Source of the DNA: a virus
IMG/VR virus record: IMGVR_UViG_3300015371_000150
Location: 1 to 25,968 of that record
Length of the DNA stretch: 25,968 nt
Reading direction: 5' to 3' (one strand)
Of this stretch, positions 19,808-25,609 are shown one piece after another (the first letter of the stretch is position 1; every line of letters begins with the position of its first letter). The notes under the pieces were generated by a model. The model saw only the letters and a program-made list of their open reading frames with translations, had not been told where the DNA came from and did no database searches. A program made the translations under genes and the position numbers.

Positions 19808-20029
19808 ATGCCAGCTGTCAGCTTCGATGACGTCGAGGAGAACGACGTCATCAGGGTATCGGAGGACATGGAGGTATGGCGCAACTGCCTGCTGCTCGTC
19901 GAGGAGGTGAGATCGTGGGGTGTGACCGGGACTGTGTTCTGTCCGCAGGAGGAGGAGTACCCGATGCGCCTGACGTGGGGTGAGATCGCTGCGGTCTATC
20001 GCAAGATCGAGCTAACCACCGGTGGTTAA
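19808..20029 (+). CDS. Small SH3-like acidic protein (73 aa)
   Basis: 73 residues: MPAVSFDDVEENDVIRVSED, then MEVWRNCLLLVEEVRSWGVT and GTVFCPQEEEYPMRLTWGEI. Alternating strands suggest a small beta-barrel. AGGAGG lies six bases before the ATG. The stop codon is inside the TAACCAC dyad (20013-20028). It ends the unit before the promoter at 20045. Function unknown. Confidence 0.65.
   Translation: MPAVSFDDVEENDVIRVSEDMEVWRNCLLLVEEVRSWGVTGTVFCPQEEEYPMRLTWGEIAAVYRKIELTTGG
20013..20028. promoter_or_regulatory. TAACCAC-family dyad (copy 5), perfect palindrome
   Basis: TAACCACCGGTGGTTA, the only copy with full symmetry. It lies 17 bases upstream of the TTGACA of the promoter that follows and contains the stop of the 73-residue gene. 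The position suits a repressor or activator. Confidence 0.65.
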
Positions 20030-20036
20030 GTCGACA

Positions 20037-20073
20037 TTATCCACTTGACATTGTGGATAAACTGTGTCATACT
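20037..20073 (+). promoter_or_regulatory. Sigma70-like promoter within an inverted repeat
   Basis: TTGACA (20045-20050), 17 bases, CATACT (20068-20073) with an extended TGT before it. TTATCCAC (20037-20044) and GTGGATAA (20053-20060) form an inverted repeat on either side of the -35. The minus strand at 20052-20060 reads TTATCCACA, a perfect DnaA-box sequence. Transcription should begin near 20080, inside dyad copy 11. Confidence 0.7.
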
Positions 20074-20077
20074 ATTG

Positions 20078-20095
20078 GCGAACTTAAAAGTTCGG
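20078..20095. repeat. CGAACTTNNAAGTTCG dyad, copy 11 (centre AA)
   Basis: GCGAACTTAAAAGTTCGG. The 16-bp core is intact but the last base merges into GGAGG, the ribosome-binding site of the next gene. It lies at the predicted transcription start. Confidence 0.9.
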
Positions 20096-20102
20096 AGGAA
20101 CC

Positions 20103-20288
20103 ATGACAAAGAAAGACATCACCAAGCTGAAGGAGCGCCTCGAGCACGTGCCGACCAACGGCAACGATGACAAGGAACTGGTCAATGGCAGGCTGATCGA
20201 CCTCAGCGTGGCGATCAGCCTCAAGCGCATTGCCGATGGCATCGAGCAGTTAGTCACGGCATTGGCAGGAGGGAGGCGGCGAACATGA
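20103..20288 (+). CDS. Small charged helical protein (61 aa)
   Basis: 61 residues: MTKKDITKLKERLEHVPTNG, then LVNGRLIDLSVAISLKRIAD and GIEQLVTALAGGRRRT. Amphipathic helices, basic at both ends. GGAGG precedes the ATG. It is the first gene of a promoter-driven unit and is coupled by ATGA to the next. Function unknown. Confidence 0.65.
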   Translation: MTKKDITKLKERLEHVPTNGNDDKELVNGRLIDLSVAISLKRIADGIEQLVTALAGGRRRT

Positions 20289-20416
20289 TCCTGCCCGTCG
20301 GTGGGCTGATGTACCTGACCCGCCGACCGCCAACCTTGCTGGTCATGCACTGGTGCACTGGCAAGCACCGCTACGTGGCCATCATTCGTTGGCGGTCCAA
20401 TCGGAGGCGACGATGA
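20285..20416 (+). CDS. Very small basic protein (43 aa)
   Basis: 43 residues: MILPVGGLMYLTRRPPTLLV, then MHWCTGKHRYVAIIRWRSNR and RRR. A strand-rich, strongly basic peptide. It is supported by ATGA overlaps with the genes on both sides rather than by homology. It may bind RNA or membrane; unknown. Confidence 0.55.
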   Translation: MILPVGGLMYLTRRPPTLLVMHWCTGKHRYVAIIRWRSNRRRR

Positions 20417-20655
20417 TCGGTCCATTCACCGTCGAAGCACTCTTGGTGGTGACCAACCTGATCGCCATGTGGTTCACCGCACCCTGCTTGGTGCGGCCAC
20501 GCTATCCGCTACCCCGCTGGGTTCAGGCAGCGGGGTTCATCGTGTTCACGGTGTCCTTCGCCATGGTCATCGTGGACCTCAACCTATGGCTCGATACGAT
20601 GCCGGAGTTTCGCACCAGCGTGGTGAAGCACTGGCAGGAGAGAGTGGGGAAATGA
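20413..20655 (+). CDS. Two-helix membrane protein (80 aa)
   Basis: 80 residues with two hydrophobic helices, about 5-25 (FTVEALLVVTNLIAMWFTAP) and 38-59 (AGFIVFTVSFAMVIVDLNLW), joined by a short basic loop (RPRYPLPRW). The size and two-span hairpin are compatible with a small holin, but no lysis gene is adjacent, so that is only a possibility. Coupled by ATGA on both sides. Confidence 0.6.
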   Translation: MIGPFTVEALLVVTNLIAMWFTAPCLVRPRYPLPRWVQAAGFIVFTVSFAMVIVDLNLWLDTMPEFRTSVVKHWQERVGK

Positions 20656-20864
20656 ACTTACGCATCGGCAAATACGTGGTGTCGATCTGGTGGGAATTGC
20701 CGCCCATTAAGGTCGGCAGGGACATCCCCAAAAGCAAACCACCAGTGAACTACGATCCGACAGGATTGTGGCGCGACTACTACAACCTGTCGCTCGAAGA
20801 CAAGCTCTATCTCGCCCACATGAAAGAGGAAAGGGACATCCTCAATGACGACAACCGACGCTGA
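20652..20864 (+). CDS. Small protein (70 aa)
   Basis: 70 residues: MNLRIGKYVVSIWWELPPIK then VGRDIPKSKPPVNYDPTGLW and a helical, charged end (LSLEDKLYLAHMKEERDILN). It overlaps the preceding gene by ATGA and the following gene by 20 bases. Function unknown. Confidence 0.6.
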   Translation: MNLRIGKYVVSIWWELPPIKVGRDIPKSKPPVNYDPTGLWRDYYNLSLEDKLYLAHMKEERDILNDDNRR

Positions 20865-21369
20865 TCCCAAGGGCATTTGGGAAACCTCAATGCCGGACGA
20901 CCTGAAGGCGCGCGTGTCCTCGTACGTCGACAACACGCGCTTAATAATGGAGGAGCAGGGCGGCATCAGACCGATGTCGTTCATCGGTGTGGACGATGGC
21001 AAGCAACTGGCCATGTTCCCGTGGGGCCACGTCCCCAGCACCGACATTGCCGTCGCTGCCATGCGAGCGGTGTGCAAGGAAGGCGACGCAGCGTGGATCA
21101 TCGTCATCATGGAAGCCTACATCGTCCAAGGTGACGAGGCCGTGCGCTACCACGCTGCCATCAAGAACGGGCTAGGTGTGCGCAACGTGCCCGGTCGGCA
21201 CGAAGCTATCTGCGTCATGGTCGAGACACGCGAGCGTTCGTGGACCGGCATGGCGATGCAGGAGCGCAACGGAGATCGCCCGACATTCGGCGAGGTGAAG
21301 TTCAAGAGCGCGCCGTTCACGGAAGGTCGCTTCGCCGGGCTGATCAGTCCACGAGGTGAGAAACAGTGA
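20845..21369 (+). CDS. Unknown protein (174 aa)
   Basis: 174 residues, alpha/beta: KARVSSYVDNTRLIMEEQGG, then AVAAMRAVCKEGDAAWIIVI, MEAYIVQGDEAV and CVMVETRERSWTGMAMQERN. It has a repeated strand-helix pattern and no obvious catalytic triad or metal site. The ATG lies in the tail of the previous gene, with AAAGGGA upstream. Its stop overlaps the next start (GTGA). Function unknown. Confidence 0.65.
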   Translation: MTTTDADPKGIWETSMPDDLKARVSSYVDNTRLIMEEQGGIRPMSFIGVDDGKQLAMFPWGHVPSTDIAVAAMRAVCKEGDAAWIIVIMEAYIVQGDEAVRYHAAIKNGLGVRNVPGRHEAICVMVETRERSWTGMAMQERNGDRPTFGEVKFKSAPFTEGRFAGLISPRGEKQ

Positions 21370-21572
21370 GGAGGCTGCCGGTGCCTGTTCCCATCGAACG
21401 GATCGAGGTGGTCGAGTGCCCACACAAGACGTGCGGCATCTTCATCACCAACGTTCCGCAACTGGCACCCGGCAGCGTGTTCATCTGTCCGTTCTGCCGT
21501 AATGGCTTCGAGCCCAACGAGAGAAAAGTTATCAATGTATACAAACTGAACCCACCCTCCCGTAGTCCCTAA
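21366..21572 (+). CDS. Zinc-ribbon protein, GTG start (68 aa)
   Basis: 68 residues with cysteines in EVVECPHKTCGIFI and FICPFCRNGF, a compact zinc ribbon flanked by strands (PVPIERIEVV and KVINVYKLNPPS). The GTG overlaps the preceding stop. Its own stop is inside a TAACCAC dyad (21570-21585). A nucleic-acid or protein adaptor is likely. Confidence 0.65.
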   Translation: MRRLPVPVPIERIEVVECPHKTCGIFITNVPQLAPGSVFICPFCRNGFEPNERKVINVYKLNPPSRSP

Positions 21573-21585
21573 CCACGGGCGGTTA
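21570..21585. promoter_or_regulatory. TAACCAC-family dyad (copy 6)
   Basis: TAACCACGGGCGGTTA; it contains the TAA stop of the zinc-ribbon gene and precedes AACAGGAG of the 150-residue gene. No clear -35/-10 pair was found around it. Confidence 0.55.
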
Positions 21586-21598
21586 ACAGGAGAGACCA

Positions 21599-22051
21599 AT
21601 GGTCACAAAAATCAAGGAACCCGAACTCCACACATGGGATCGGGTTCGCCACCCAATGACCGGCATGAAGCTGCGCAAGCCGAAGTCGATCACGCGCAAG
21701 ATGGTAGAACGCTGGGACATCTGCTACGAGGGCGTCGTATGGTTCGACCATATTGCGCCGAGTGGGCAGTTCCCTCTTAACGATACGTTCATCGAGCAGG
21801 CGTTCTCTCGGCGCATCGTCGAGATGCGCTTCAAGACTGTATGGTTTAGCTGGCTGGCCATACGGGTGTTCAGCGCGTTGTCCAAGCAGACCAAGGGCAA
21901 CGTCACGGCCAACCGGGCGCTCAACGCCAAACTGAAGGAGTTCATGGCGGCGGTCACCCTCGTGAGCTTGCGCGACCTGCCCGAGGGCCTGCGTGCCATC
22001 GAGCATGCCCGGCTGGGCCAGTTGTTCGTCCGCATCTTGGGCGAACTTTAA
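21599..22051 (+). CDS. Unknown basic protein (150 aa)
   Basis: 150 residues: HTWDRVRHPMTGMKLRKPKS near the start, RRIVEMRFKTVWFSWLAIRV in the middle and a helical C-terminus (AKLKEFMAAVTLVSLRDLPE). AACAGGAG lies before the ATG, after a TAACCAC dyad. Its final EL and stop codon come from CGAACTT dyad copy 12. No family recognised. Confidence 0.65.
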   Translation: MVTKIKEPELHTWDRVRHPMTGMKLRKPKSITRKMVERWDICYEGVVWFDHIAPSGQFPLNDTFIEQAFSRRIVEMRFKTVWFSWLAIRVFSALSKQTKGNVTANRALNAKLKEFMAAVTLVSLRDLPEGLRAIEHARLGQLFVRILGEL

Positions 22052-22058
22052 AGTTCGC
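22041..22058. repeat. CGAACTTNNAAGTTCG dyad, copy 12 (centre TA, contains stop codon)
   Basis: GCGAACTTTAAAGTTCGC ends the 150-residue gene (GAA CTT TAA) and runs directly into AGGAGG, the ribosome-binding site of the 498-residue gene. Confidence 0.9.
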
Positions 22059-22068
22059 AGGAGGAGCG

Positions 22069-23565
22069 ATGCCCAAACACTACGCCAATTTGGGGAGGCT
22101 GAACCCCAACAAGCGCCGTCAAGAGCGCATGAAGCAAACTGGTGTCGACGAGGAACGGCTGCCCAGACACCGGTGGAACAAATCAGGCGAGATCACATTG
22201 CCGCCGGGCTCGATCCCGCGCCCGAGCGGCGGCAAGTCGGACGCTTTCGACTTTAGCCAAGCCCTGTTGCAGGGCAATCCCGTTGCCACCAAGGCATTGG
22301 AGAACGCACTGCGTGAGAAGGACGAGGCGAGCTTGGCCGACAAGTTCACCTCGTCGACCTACGAGTGGGCGAAGTTCTTCAAGTTCACGGGTAAAGAAGA
22401 GAAGGCTGTGCTGCCGGTCGTCACGGCCTATCGGCAGGCCATGCGGCAGGCTCATCGCTTCGTGCTCGACAACGACTTCGTCCGCTATGCCACCGAGGTG
22501 TCGAGCCGGACCAAGGCCGAGAAGCTGCTGTACCGATTGCAGTATGCGACGCTGCCTTACGAGAAGACATGGATCGAGTTCGACCTCAAGGTCAAGGTCG
22601 AGGCGATGCGGCGCTTCCATGGATTGGACCCGCGCATCGACGGTGTGTCGCCGCGCTGCGGCATGCTGCTGGAGCGGGTCGATGGTCAGATGTCGACGAT
22701 GACCATCGTCAATGAAGCGCCGGACTGGGCTGAGATGACCGTGCCCAACTTCACGGGCTATCTCTTCTCGCTAGACGAACGGCACCTGCCCTACACGCGC
22801 ACGTACAACGGGCTGACGCCGTTCGACATGCAGGCACGGTTCGCCAAGCTGGCCAACTTCAAGGAGTTCGAGGATGTGATGGCCGAGCCTGATGCACAGG
22901 AGATCATGCGCAAGGTGACGCGTGGCTCGATGTGGGGCTACGCCGGTACGGAGGACAGCGGCATCGTCACCGACACCCGCACGCTGATCAATCAGATCAG
23001 GGTGCCGTCATTCCTCGAGCGGCATGGTGAGATGGCGTTCTCGCGGTTCTACGATTTCTTCGAGTTCGCCAAAGGACAGATGCGCTTCAGCCAGATGCCG
23101 CATGTGACTGAGTTCGTGAACAAGGAGATCGTCGAGTTCGCTGGCATGATGCGTTGGATGGTGTGCGTGCTGGCGATGCTGAACGAGGTGCCGATCCGCA
23201 CCGACCTGATCAAGCCGATGCACAGCATGCGGGCAGGGCTGACGCGACGCGTCCCGGCCTTCGACTATCATCGTGTGACCCTGCGCCTGCCCAAGACAAA
23301 GCCGGTGCCGTGGATTGAGCGGCACCTGAGCAACGTCGAGCGCAAGCATAAGGCGCACGAGGTGCGGGAGCACTGGCGGACGTACATCCACGAGAGTGCC
23401 TGCCCACGCGACACCCACGTGTGGGAGTACGACTACAACGAGGGCTATCGGCTGTGCGGCAAGTGCATGTCGTTCAGTCGCCTGATCCACGAGCACGTGC
23501 GTGGCGATCCCAGCCTCGGCTGGGTGAAGAAAGACTATGTGGTGAAACCCATGAAGCAGGAGTGA
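22069..23565 (+). CDS. Large unknown phage protein with Cys/His-rich C-terminus (498 aa)
   Basis: 498 residues. A basic N-terminus (NPNKRRQERMKQTGVDEERL) precedes a mostly helical body (about 70-400). The C-terminal 90 residues hold NVERKHKAHEVREHWRTYIH, a Cys/His cluster (ACPRDTHVW... LCGKCMSF) and HEHVRGDPSLGWVKKDYVV. I recall the HEVR.HWR...RG..SLGWV.K.Y.V ending from many unnamed tailed-phage proteins, so a conserved nucleic-acid or nucleotide role is possible. AGGAGG lies five bases before the ATG. It is the largest gene in the early region visible in full, which argues for an enzyme or replication factor, but no catalytic motif can be named. Confidence 0.7.
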   Translation: MPKHYANLGRLNPNKRRQERMKQTGVDEERLPRHRWNKSGEITLPPGSIPRPSGGKSDAFDFSQALLQGNPVATKALENALREKDEASLADKFTSSTYEWAKFFKFTGKEEKAVLPVVTAYRQAMRQAHRFVLDNDFVRYATEVSSRTKAEKLLYRLQYATLPYEKTWIEFDLKVKVEAMRRFHGLDPRIDGVSPRCGMLLERVDGQMSTMTIVNEAPDWAEMTVPNFTGYLFSLDERHLPYTRTYNGLTPFDMQARFAKLANFKEFEDVMAEPDAQEIMRKVTRGSMWGYAGTEDSGIVTDTRTLINQIRVPSFLERHGEMAFSRFYDFFEFAKGQMRFSQMPHVTEFVNKEIVEFAGMMRWMVCVLAMLNEVPIRTDLIKPMHSMRAGLTRRVPAFDYHRVTLRLPKTKPVPWIERHLSNVERKHKAHEVREHWRTYIHESACPRDTHVWEYDYNEGYRLCGKCMSFSRLIHEHVRGDPSLGWVKKDYVVKPMKQE

Positions 23566-23567
23566 GC

Positions 23568-23798
23568 ATGACCGACCGAGAAGAACGATTGGAGGAAGCG
23601 CTGCTGCGCATCAAGCAGTGGGCCGAGGCATACCCGGTCGAGATGTTCACGCCATTGCCCGACGCCAAGGTGAAGATGGCAGGGACAGTGTTGGGCTGGG
23701 TCGGCATCGACATAGGCGCGCTGCATGGCATGTGGGCGCGGCACATCCTGAACGGCATCGGTGAGATCGTCGACAACGCACTGAAGGAGGAAACATGA
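23568..23798 (+). CDS. Small helical protein (76 aa)
   Basis: 76 residues: MTDREERLEEALLRIKQWAE then YPVEMFTPLPDAKVKMAGTV and HILNGIGEIVDNALKEET. The charged N-terminal helix suggests dimerisation. AGGAG precedes the ATG, two bases after the 498-residue gene stops, and it is coupled to the next ORF by ATGA. Function unknown. Confidence 0.65.
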   Translation: MTDREERLEEALLRIKQWAEAYPVEMFTPLPDAKVKMAGTVLGWVGIDIGALHGMWARHILNGIGEIVDNALKEET

Positions 23799-23887
23799 CG
23801 AGAGAGGAACTCAACATACTGGTGCTGCTCATTCCACCGACGGCATTCTTGCTGCTCGCGATCTACATGCTGTGGTTCGGACGATGA
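23795..23887 (+). CDS. Single-helix membrane peptide (30 aa)
   Basis: 30 codons: MTREELNILVLLIPPTAFLL then LAIYMLWFGR, one hydrophobic helix (8-28) with a Pro-Pro kink. AAGGAGG lies upstream, and the ATG overlaps the preceding stop. Too short for common ORF cut-offs. Probably a real membrane peptide. Confidence 0.6.
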   Translation: MTREELNILVLLIPPTAFLLLAIYMLWFGR

Positions 23888-23901
23888 ACTGGAGGGGTGA
23901 C

Positions 23902-24120
23902 ATGGACAAGATCGGCATATCCCTCATCGGTCTGACAGTGGTGGTCGTCATCGCTTACTGCGCAGCCCCTGCCGGTGGTGTCCCGAGGGACGAGCAGGCT
24001 CTTGCCGAGGCATATCATTGCGGCATGCTCGACGCATTGCAGGAGAAGGTCAGGCGTGGCCGGGCCTGCGATGAGTACAAATCGATTGCGAGAAAGAAAG
24101 GCGTGGCAGTGCCACCCTGA
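23902..24120 (+). CDS. Small exported or membrane-anchored protein (72 aa)
   Basis: 72 residues: MDKIGISLIGLTVVVVIAYC, an N-terminal hydrophobic helix, then a periplasm-type domain with two cysteines (AEAYHCGMLDALQEKVRRGR, ACDEYKS) that could pair. I chose the ATG at 23902, which has GGAGG six bases upstream; the ATG at 23884 lies before that site. The AYC is a poor lipobox, so anchoring by the helix is more likely than lipidation. A lysis or superinfection role is possible but not shown. Confidence 0.6.
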   Translation: MDKIGISLIGLTVVVVIAYCAAPAGGVPRDEQALAEAYHCGMLDALQEKVRRGRACDEYKSIARKKGVAVPP

Positions 24121-24127
24121 TGAGAAA

Positions 24128-24192
24128 GCGACACGGCATAGAGCACGGGTTCATCCACACACCAAACCCGTGCGTTACCCGAACCGTGTCGC
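24128..24192 (+). ncRNA. Long nested stem-loop in the intergenic region
   Basis: Outer GCGACACGG (24128-24136) pairs perfectly with CCGTGTCGC (24184-24192); inner GCACGGGTT (24143-24151) pairs perfectly with AACCCGTGC (24165-24173). Two perfect 9-bp stems, one inside the other, point to a structured RNA or 3' processing signal. Whether it is an independent ncRNA is unknown. Confidence 0.5.
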
Positions 24193-24195
24193 CTG

Positions 24196-24235
24196 CCCCC
24201 CGCCACTGCTTAACGCTCGCGGCGGGGGGTTCTAT
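24196..24235 (+). terminator. Rho-independent terminator
   Basis: CCCCCCGCC pairs with GGCGGGGGG (9 bp), followed by TTCTAT. It ends the long unit that began near 20080. Confidence 0.8.
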
Positions 24236-24266
24236 CCTGCAAGTGTTGTTAACAGGAGAGAAAGCT

Positions 24267-24761
24267 ATGTGTTACTACTCTTTGACGATGCGTCGTACTG
24301 ACTTCCGTTCTGCCAAGGAGGGTGAAGACCTCACCCTTGCGACGTATGACGGACACGCCGTCGCTCGGGGTAACAGCGATGGCATGGTCGTCTGCATCCG
24401 AGGCGGCAGCGAGGCGCACATCGCCAAGCTGGAGCTTCGAGGGGAGTACGCGAAGGACTACGCGAAGTACTACCCCGAACTCACCAAGCTGACCGGTCAG
24501 CCGGTCGACTGCCGGTTCGTGGAAGCGGGCAACGGCTACTCGTCCGATTGCTTCGTGATCAACGGCGTCAAGTTGCCGATGGTCTATGTCGCACCGGGGA
24601 CCACGTTCTACCTCGGTGAGAAGCGCGGTGTCTCCATCGAGACCCGTCTTGGTGTGGACGATCCGTCCATCGCCCTCGATCATCGCGAGACTGTCGATGA
24701 AATGCCGACGCACGAGCGGGCTACTGCCCGTGCGCGCGGCCTTTGCTCCATCGTCCGCTAG
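24267..24761 (+). CDS. Unknown protein (164 aa)
   Basis: 164 residues: MCYYSLTMRRTDFRSAKEGE, then GMVVCIRGGSEAHIAKLELR, ...GNGYSSDCFVINGVKLPMVY and VAPGTTFYLGEKRGVSIETR. Beta-rich and with a few conserved-looking Gly and Cys residues. I chose the ATG at 24267, AACAGGAG being seven bases upstream; longer versions cross the terminator. It stands alone between a terminator and a structured intergenic region. No family recognised. Confidence 0.65.
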   Translation: MCYYSLTMRRTDFRSAKEGEDLTLATYDGHAVARGNSDGMVVCIRGGSEAHIAKLELRGEYAKDYAKYYPELTKLTGQPVDCRFVEAGNGYSSDCFVINGVKLPMVYVAPGTTFYLGEKRGVSIETRLGVDDPSIALDHRETVDEMPTHERATARARGLCSIVR

Positions 24762-24779
24762 GTAGCGGCTGATGTTCAG

Positions 24780-24915
24780 GCTCGGTTCACACTTCTCCCC
24801 CGTCGTGGAACCGAGGGCCGGGGGTGGTTCGCAGCCACGCGACCGGCGTGCTGCTCGGCTTAGGTACCACACAGACTAGCCGAGGGCTGGCGGCAGTGCC
24901 CCCTGCGCGGCCAGC
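24780..24915 (+). ncRNA. Structured non-coding stretch with three stem-loops
   Basis: A roughly 200-base gap without a gene contains CTCGGTTC/GAACCGAG (24781-24788 with 24808-24815), CTCGGCT/AGCCGAG (24854-24860 with 24878-24884) and a nested GCTGGC/GCCAGC with GCAG/CTGC (24886-24891 with 24910-24915). It does not fold as a tRNA in my reading. It may be a leader RNA for the next gene or a separate RNA. Confidence 0.4.
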
Positions 24916-24925
24916 ACCTTAACCC

Positions 24926-24943
24926 GCGAACTTTTAAGTTCGC
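24926..24943. repeat. CGAACTTNNAAGTTCG dyad, copy 13 (centre TT)
   Basis: GCGAACTTTTAAGTTCGC, followed by TCAACAGGAG of the 115-residue gene. It is the last copy in the window. Confidence 0.9.
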
Positions 24944-24959
24944 TCAACAGGAGACTTTT

Positions 24960-25307
24960 ATGTTCCAGATCACATGCTACGTCGACGATAAGAACCTCGG
25001 AGAGGTGTTCAAACGCCTTGCCGGGATCGGCAGGAACGTGACGCACATCTACATGCCGAACCTCGATCCGAAGCCCAACGGACAAGTGCGTGCGACAGCG
25101 CGCGAGACGCAGGAGTTACTCGCCAAGGAGATCACCAAGCGAGGTTGGAAGGAGTTCAAGGGACCTGACGTCAAGGACGTTCTCGGTAAGCTCGGCATGC
25201 CGACGAGCTCATACTCGTACTTCATTCAGCAACTCGTGAAGGCTGGGTTCGTGAAGAAAGGAAAGATGGACGGCAACATCAAGTCCTACGTTGTCGTGAG
25301 CAAGTAG
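24960..25307 (+). CDS. Winged-helix-like phage protein (115 aa)
   Basis: 115 residues. The N-terminus (MFQITCYVDDKNLGEVFKRL, then VTHIYMPNL) is a ferredoxin-like strand-helix unit; the C-terminus (GPDVKDVLGKLGMPTSSYSY, FIQQLVKAGFVKKGK) has a winged-helix pattern with a small hairpin. AACAGGAG precedes the ATG, after dyad copy 13. It may be a DNA-binding accessory of replication or regulation. It is one base from the next gene, so they are co-transcribed. Confidence 0.65.
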   Translation: MFQITCYVDDKNLGEVFKRLAGIGRNVTHIYMPNLDPKPNGQVRATARETQELLAKEITKRGWKEFKGPDVKDVLGKLGMPTSSYSYFIQQLVKAGFVKKGKMDGNIKSYVVVSK

Positions 25308-25308
25308 C

Positions 25309-25608
25309 ATGGCAAAAGGCACCACACCCAAGGGACCGATGAAGCTCTATCGGTCGTACATGTTTCGGAACAAGGACCCTGCCATCGACGAGTTCAGGAC
25401 CGTCATGCAGGAGGAGTACGGCACGAGCAAGTTGACGCGCAAGATGATGAAGGAGGTCGAGACCCAAGGCGGTCCGACTGCCAGCACCATCCGCAACTGG
25501 TTCGAGGGCGACACCAAACGACCCATGAACGCCACCATCGAGGCAGCGGGCAGAGCGCTCGGTAAGCGGCGTATCTGGGTTGACGACAAGCGCAAAAATG
25601 GAAAGTGA
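25309..25608 (+). CDS. XRE-like HTH protein (99 aa)
   Basis: 99 basic residues. Residues about 27-90 match the helix-turn-helix layout seen in small phage regulators: RTVMQEEYGTSKLTRKMMKE, GGPTASTIRNWFEGDTKRPM, then ATIEAAGRALGKRRIWV. The STIRNWFEG...P...T.EA..RALG part is typical of XRE-type DNA-binding domains. It lies just before the DNA polymerase promoter and is a candidate repressor for one of the repeated dyads. It has no nearby ribosome-binding site of its own, and it starts one base after the previous stop. Confidence 0.7.
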   Translation: MAKGTTPKGPMKLYRSYMFRNKDPAIDEFRTVMQEEYGTSKLTRKMMKEVETQGGPTASTIRNWFEGDTKRPMNATIEAAGRALGKRRIWVDDKRKNGK

Positions 25609-25609
25609 G

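Noticed and set aside
20037-20060. DnaA-box pair as the replication origin
   Set aside because: Only two boxes, placed around a promoter -35 and without an AT-rich unwinding stretch; better read as promoter control.
24820-24915. tRNA gene in the structured gap
   Set aside because: GGTTC-type and GC stems are present but no cloverleaf with anticodon arm and acceptor stem could be assembled.
7082-24943. CRISPR-like array from the 16-bp dyads
   Set aside because: Copies are hundreds to thousands of bases apart with genes between; no regular spacers and no cas genes.
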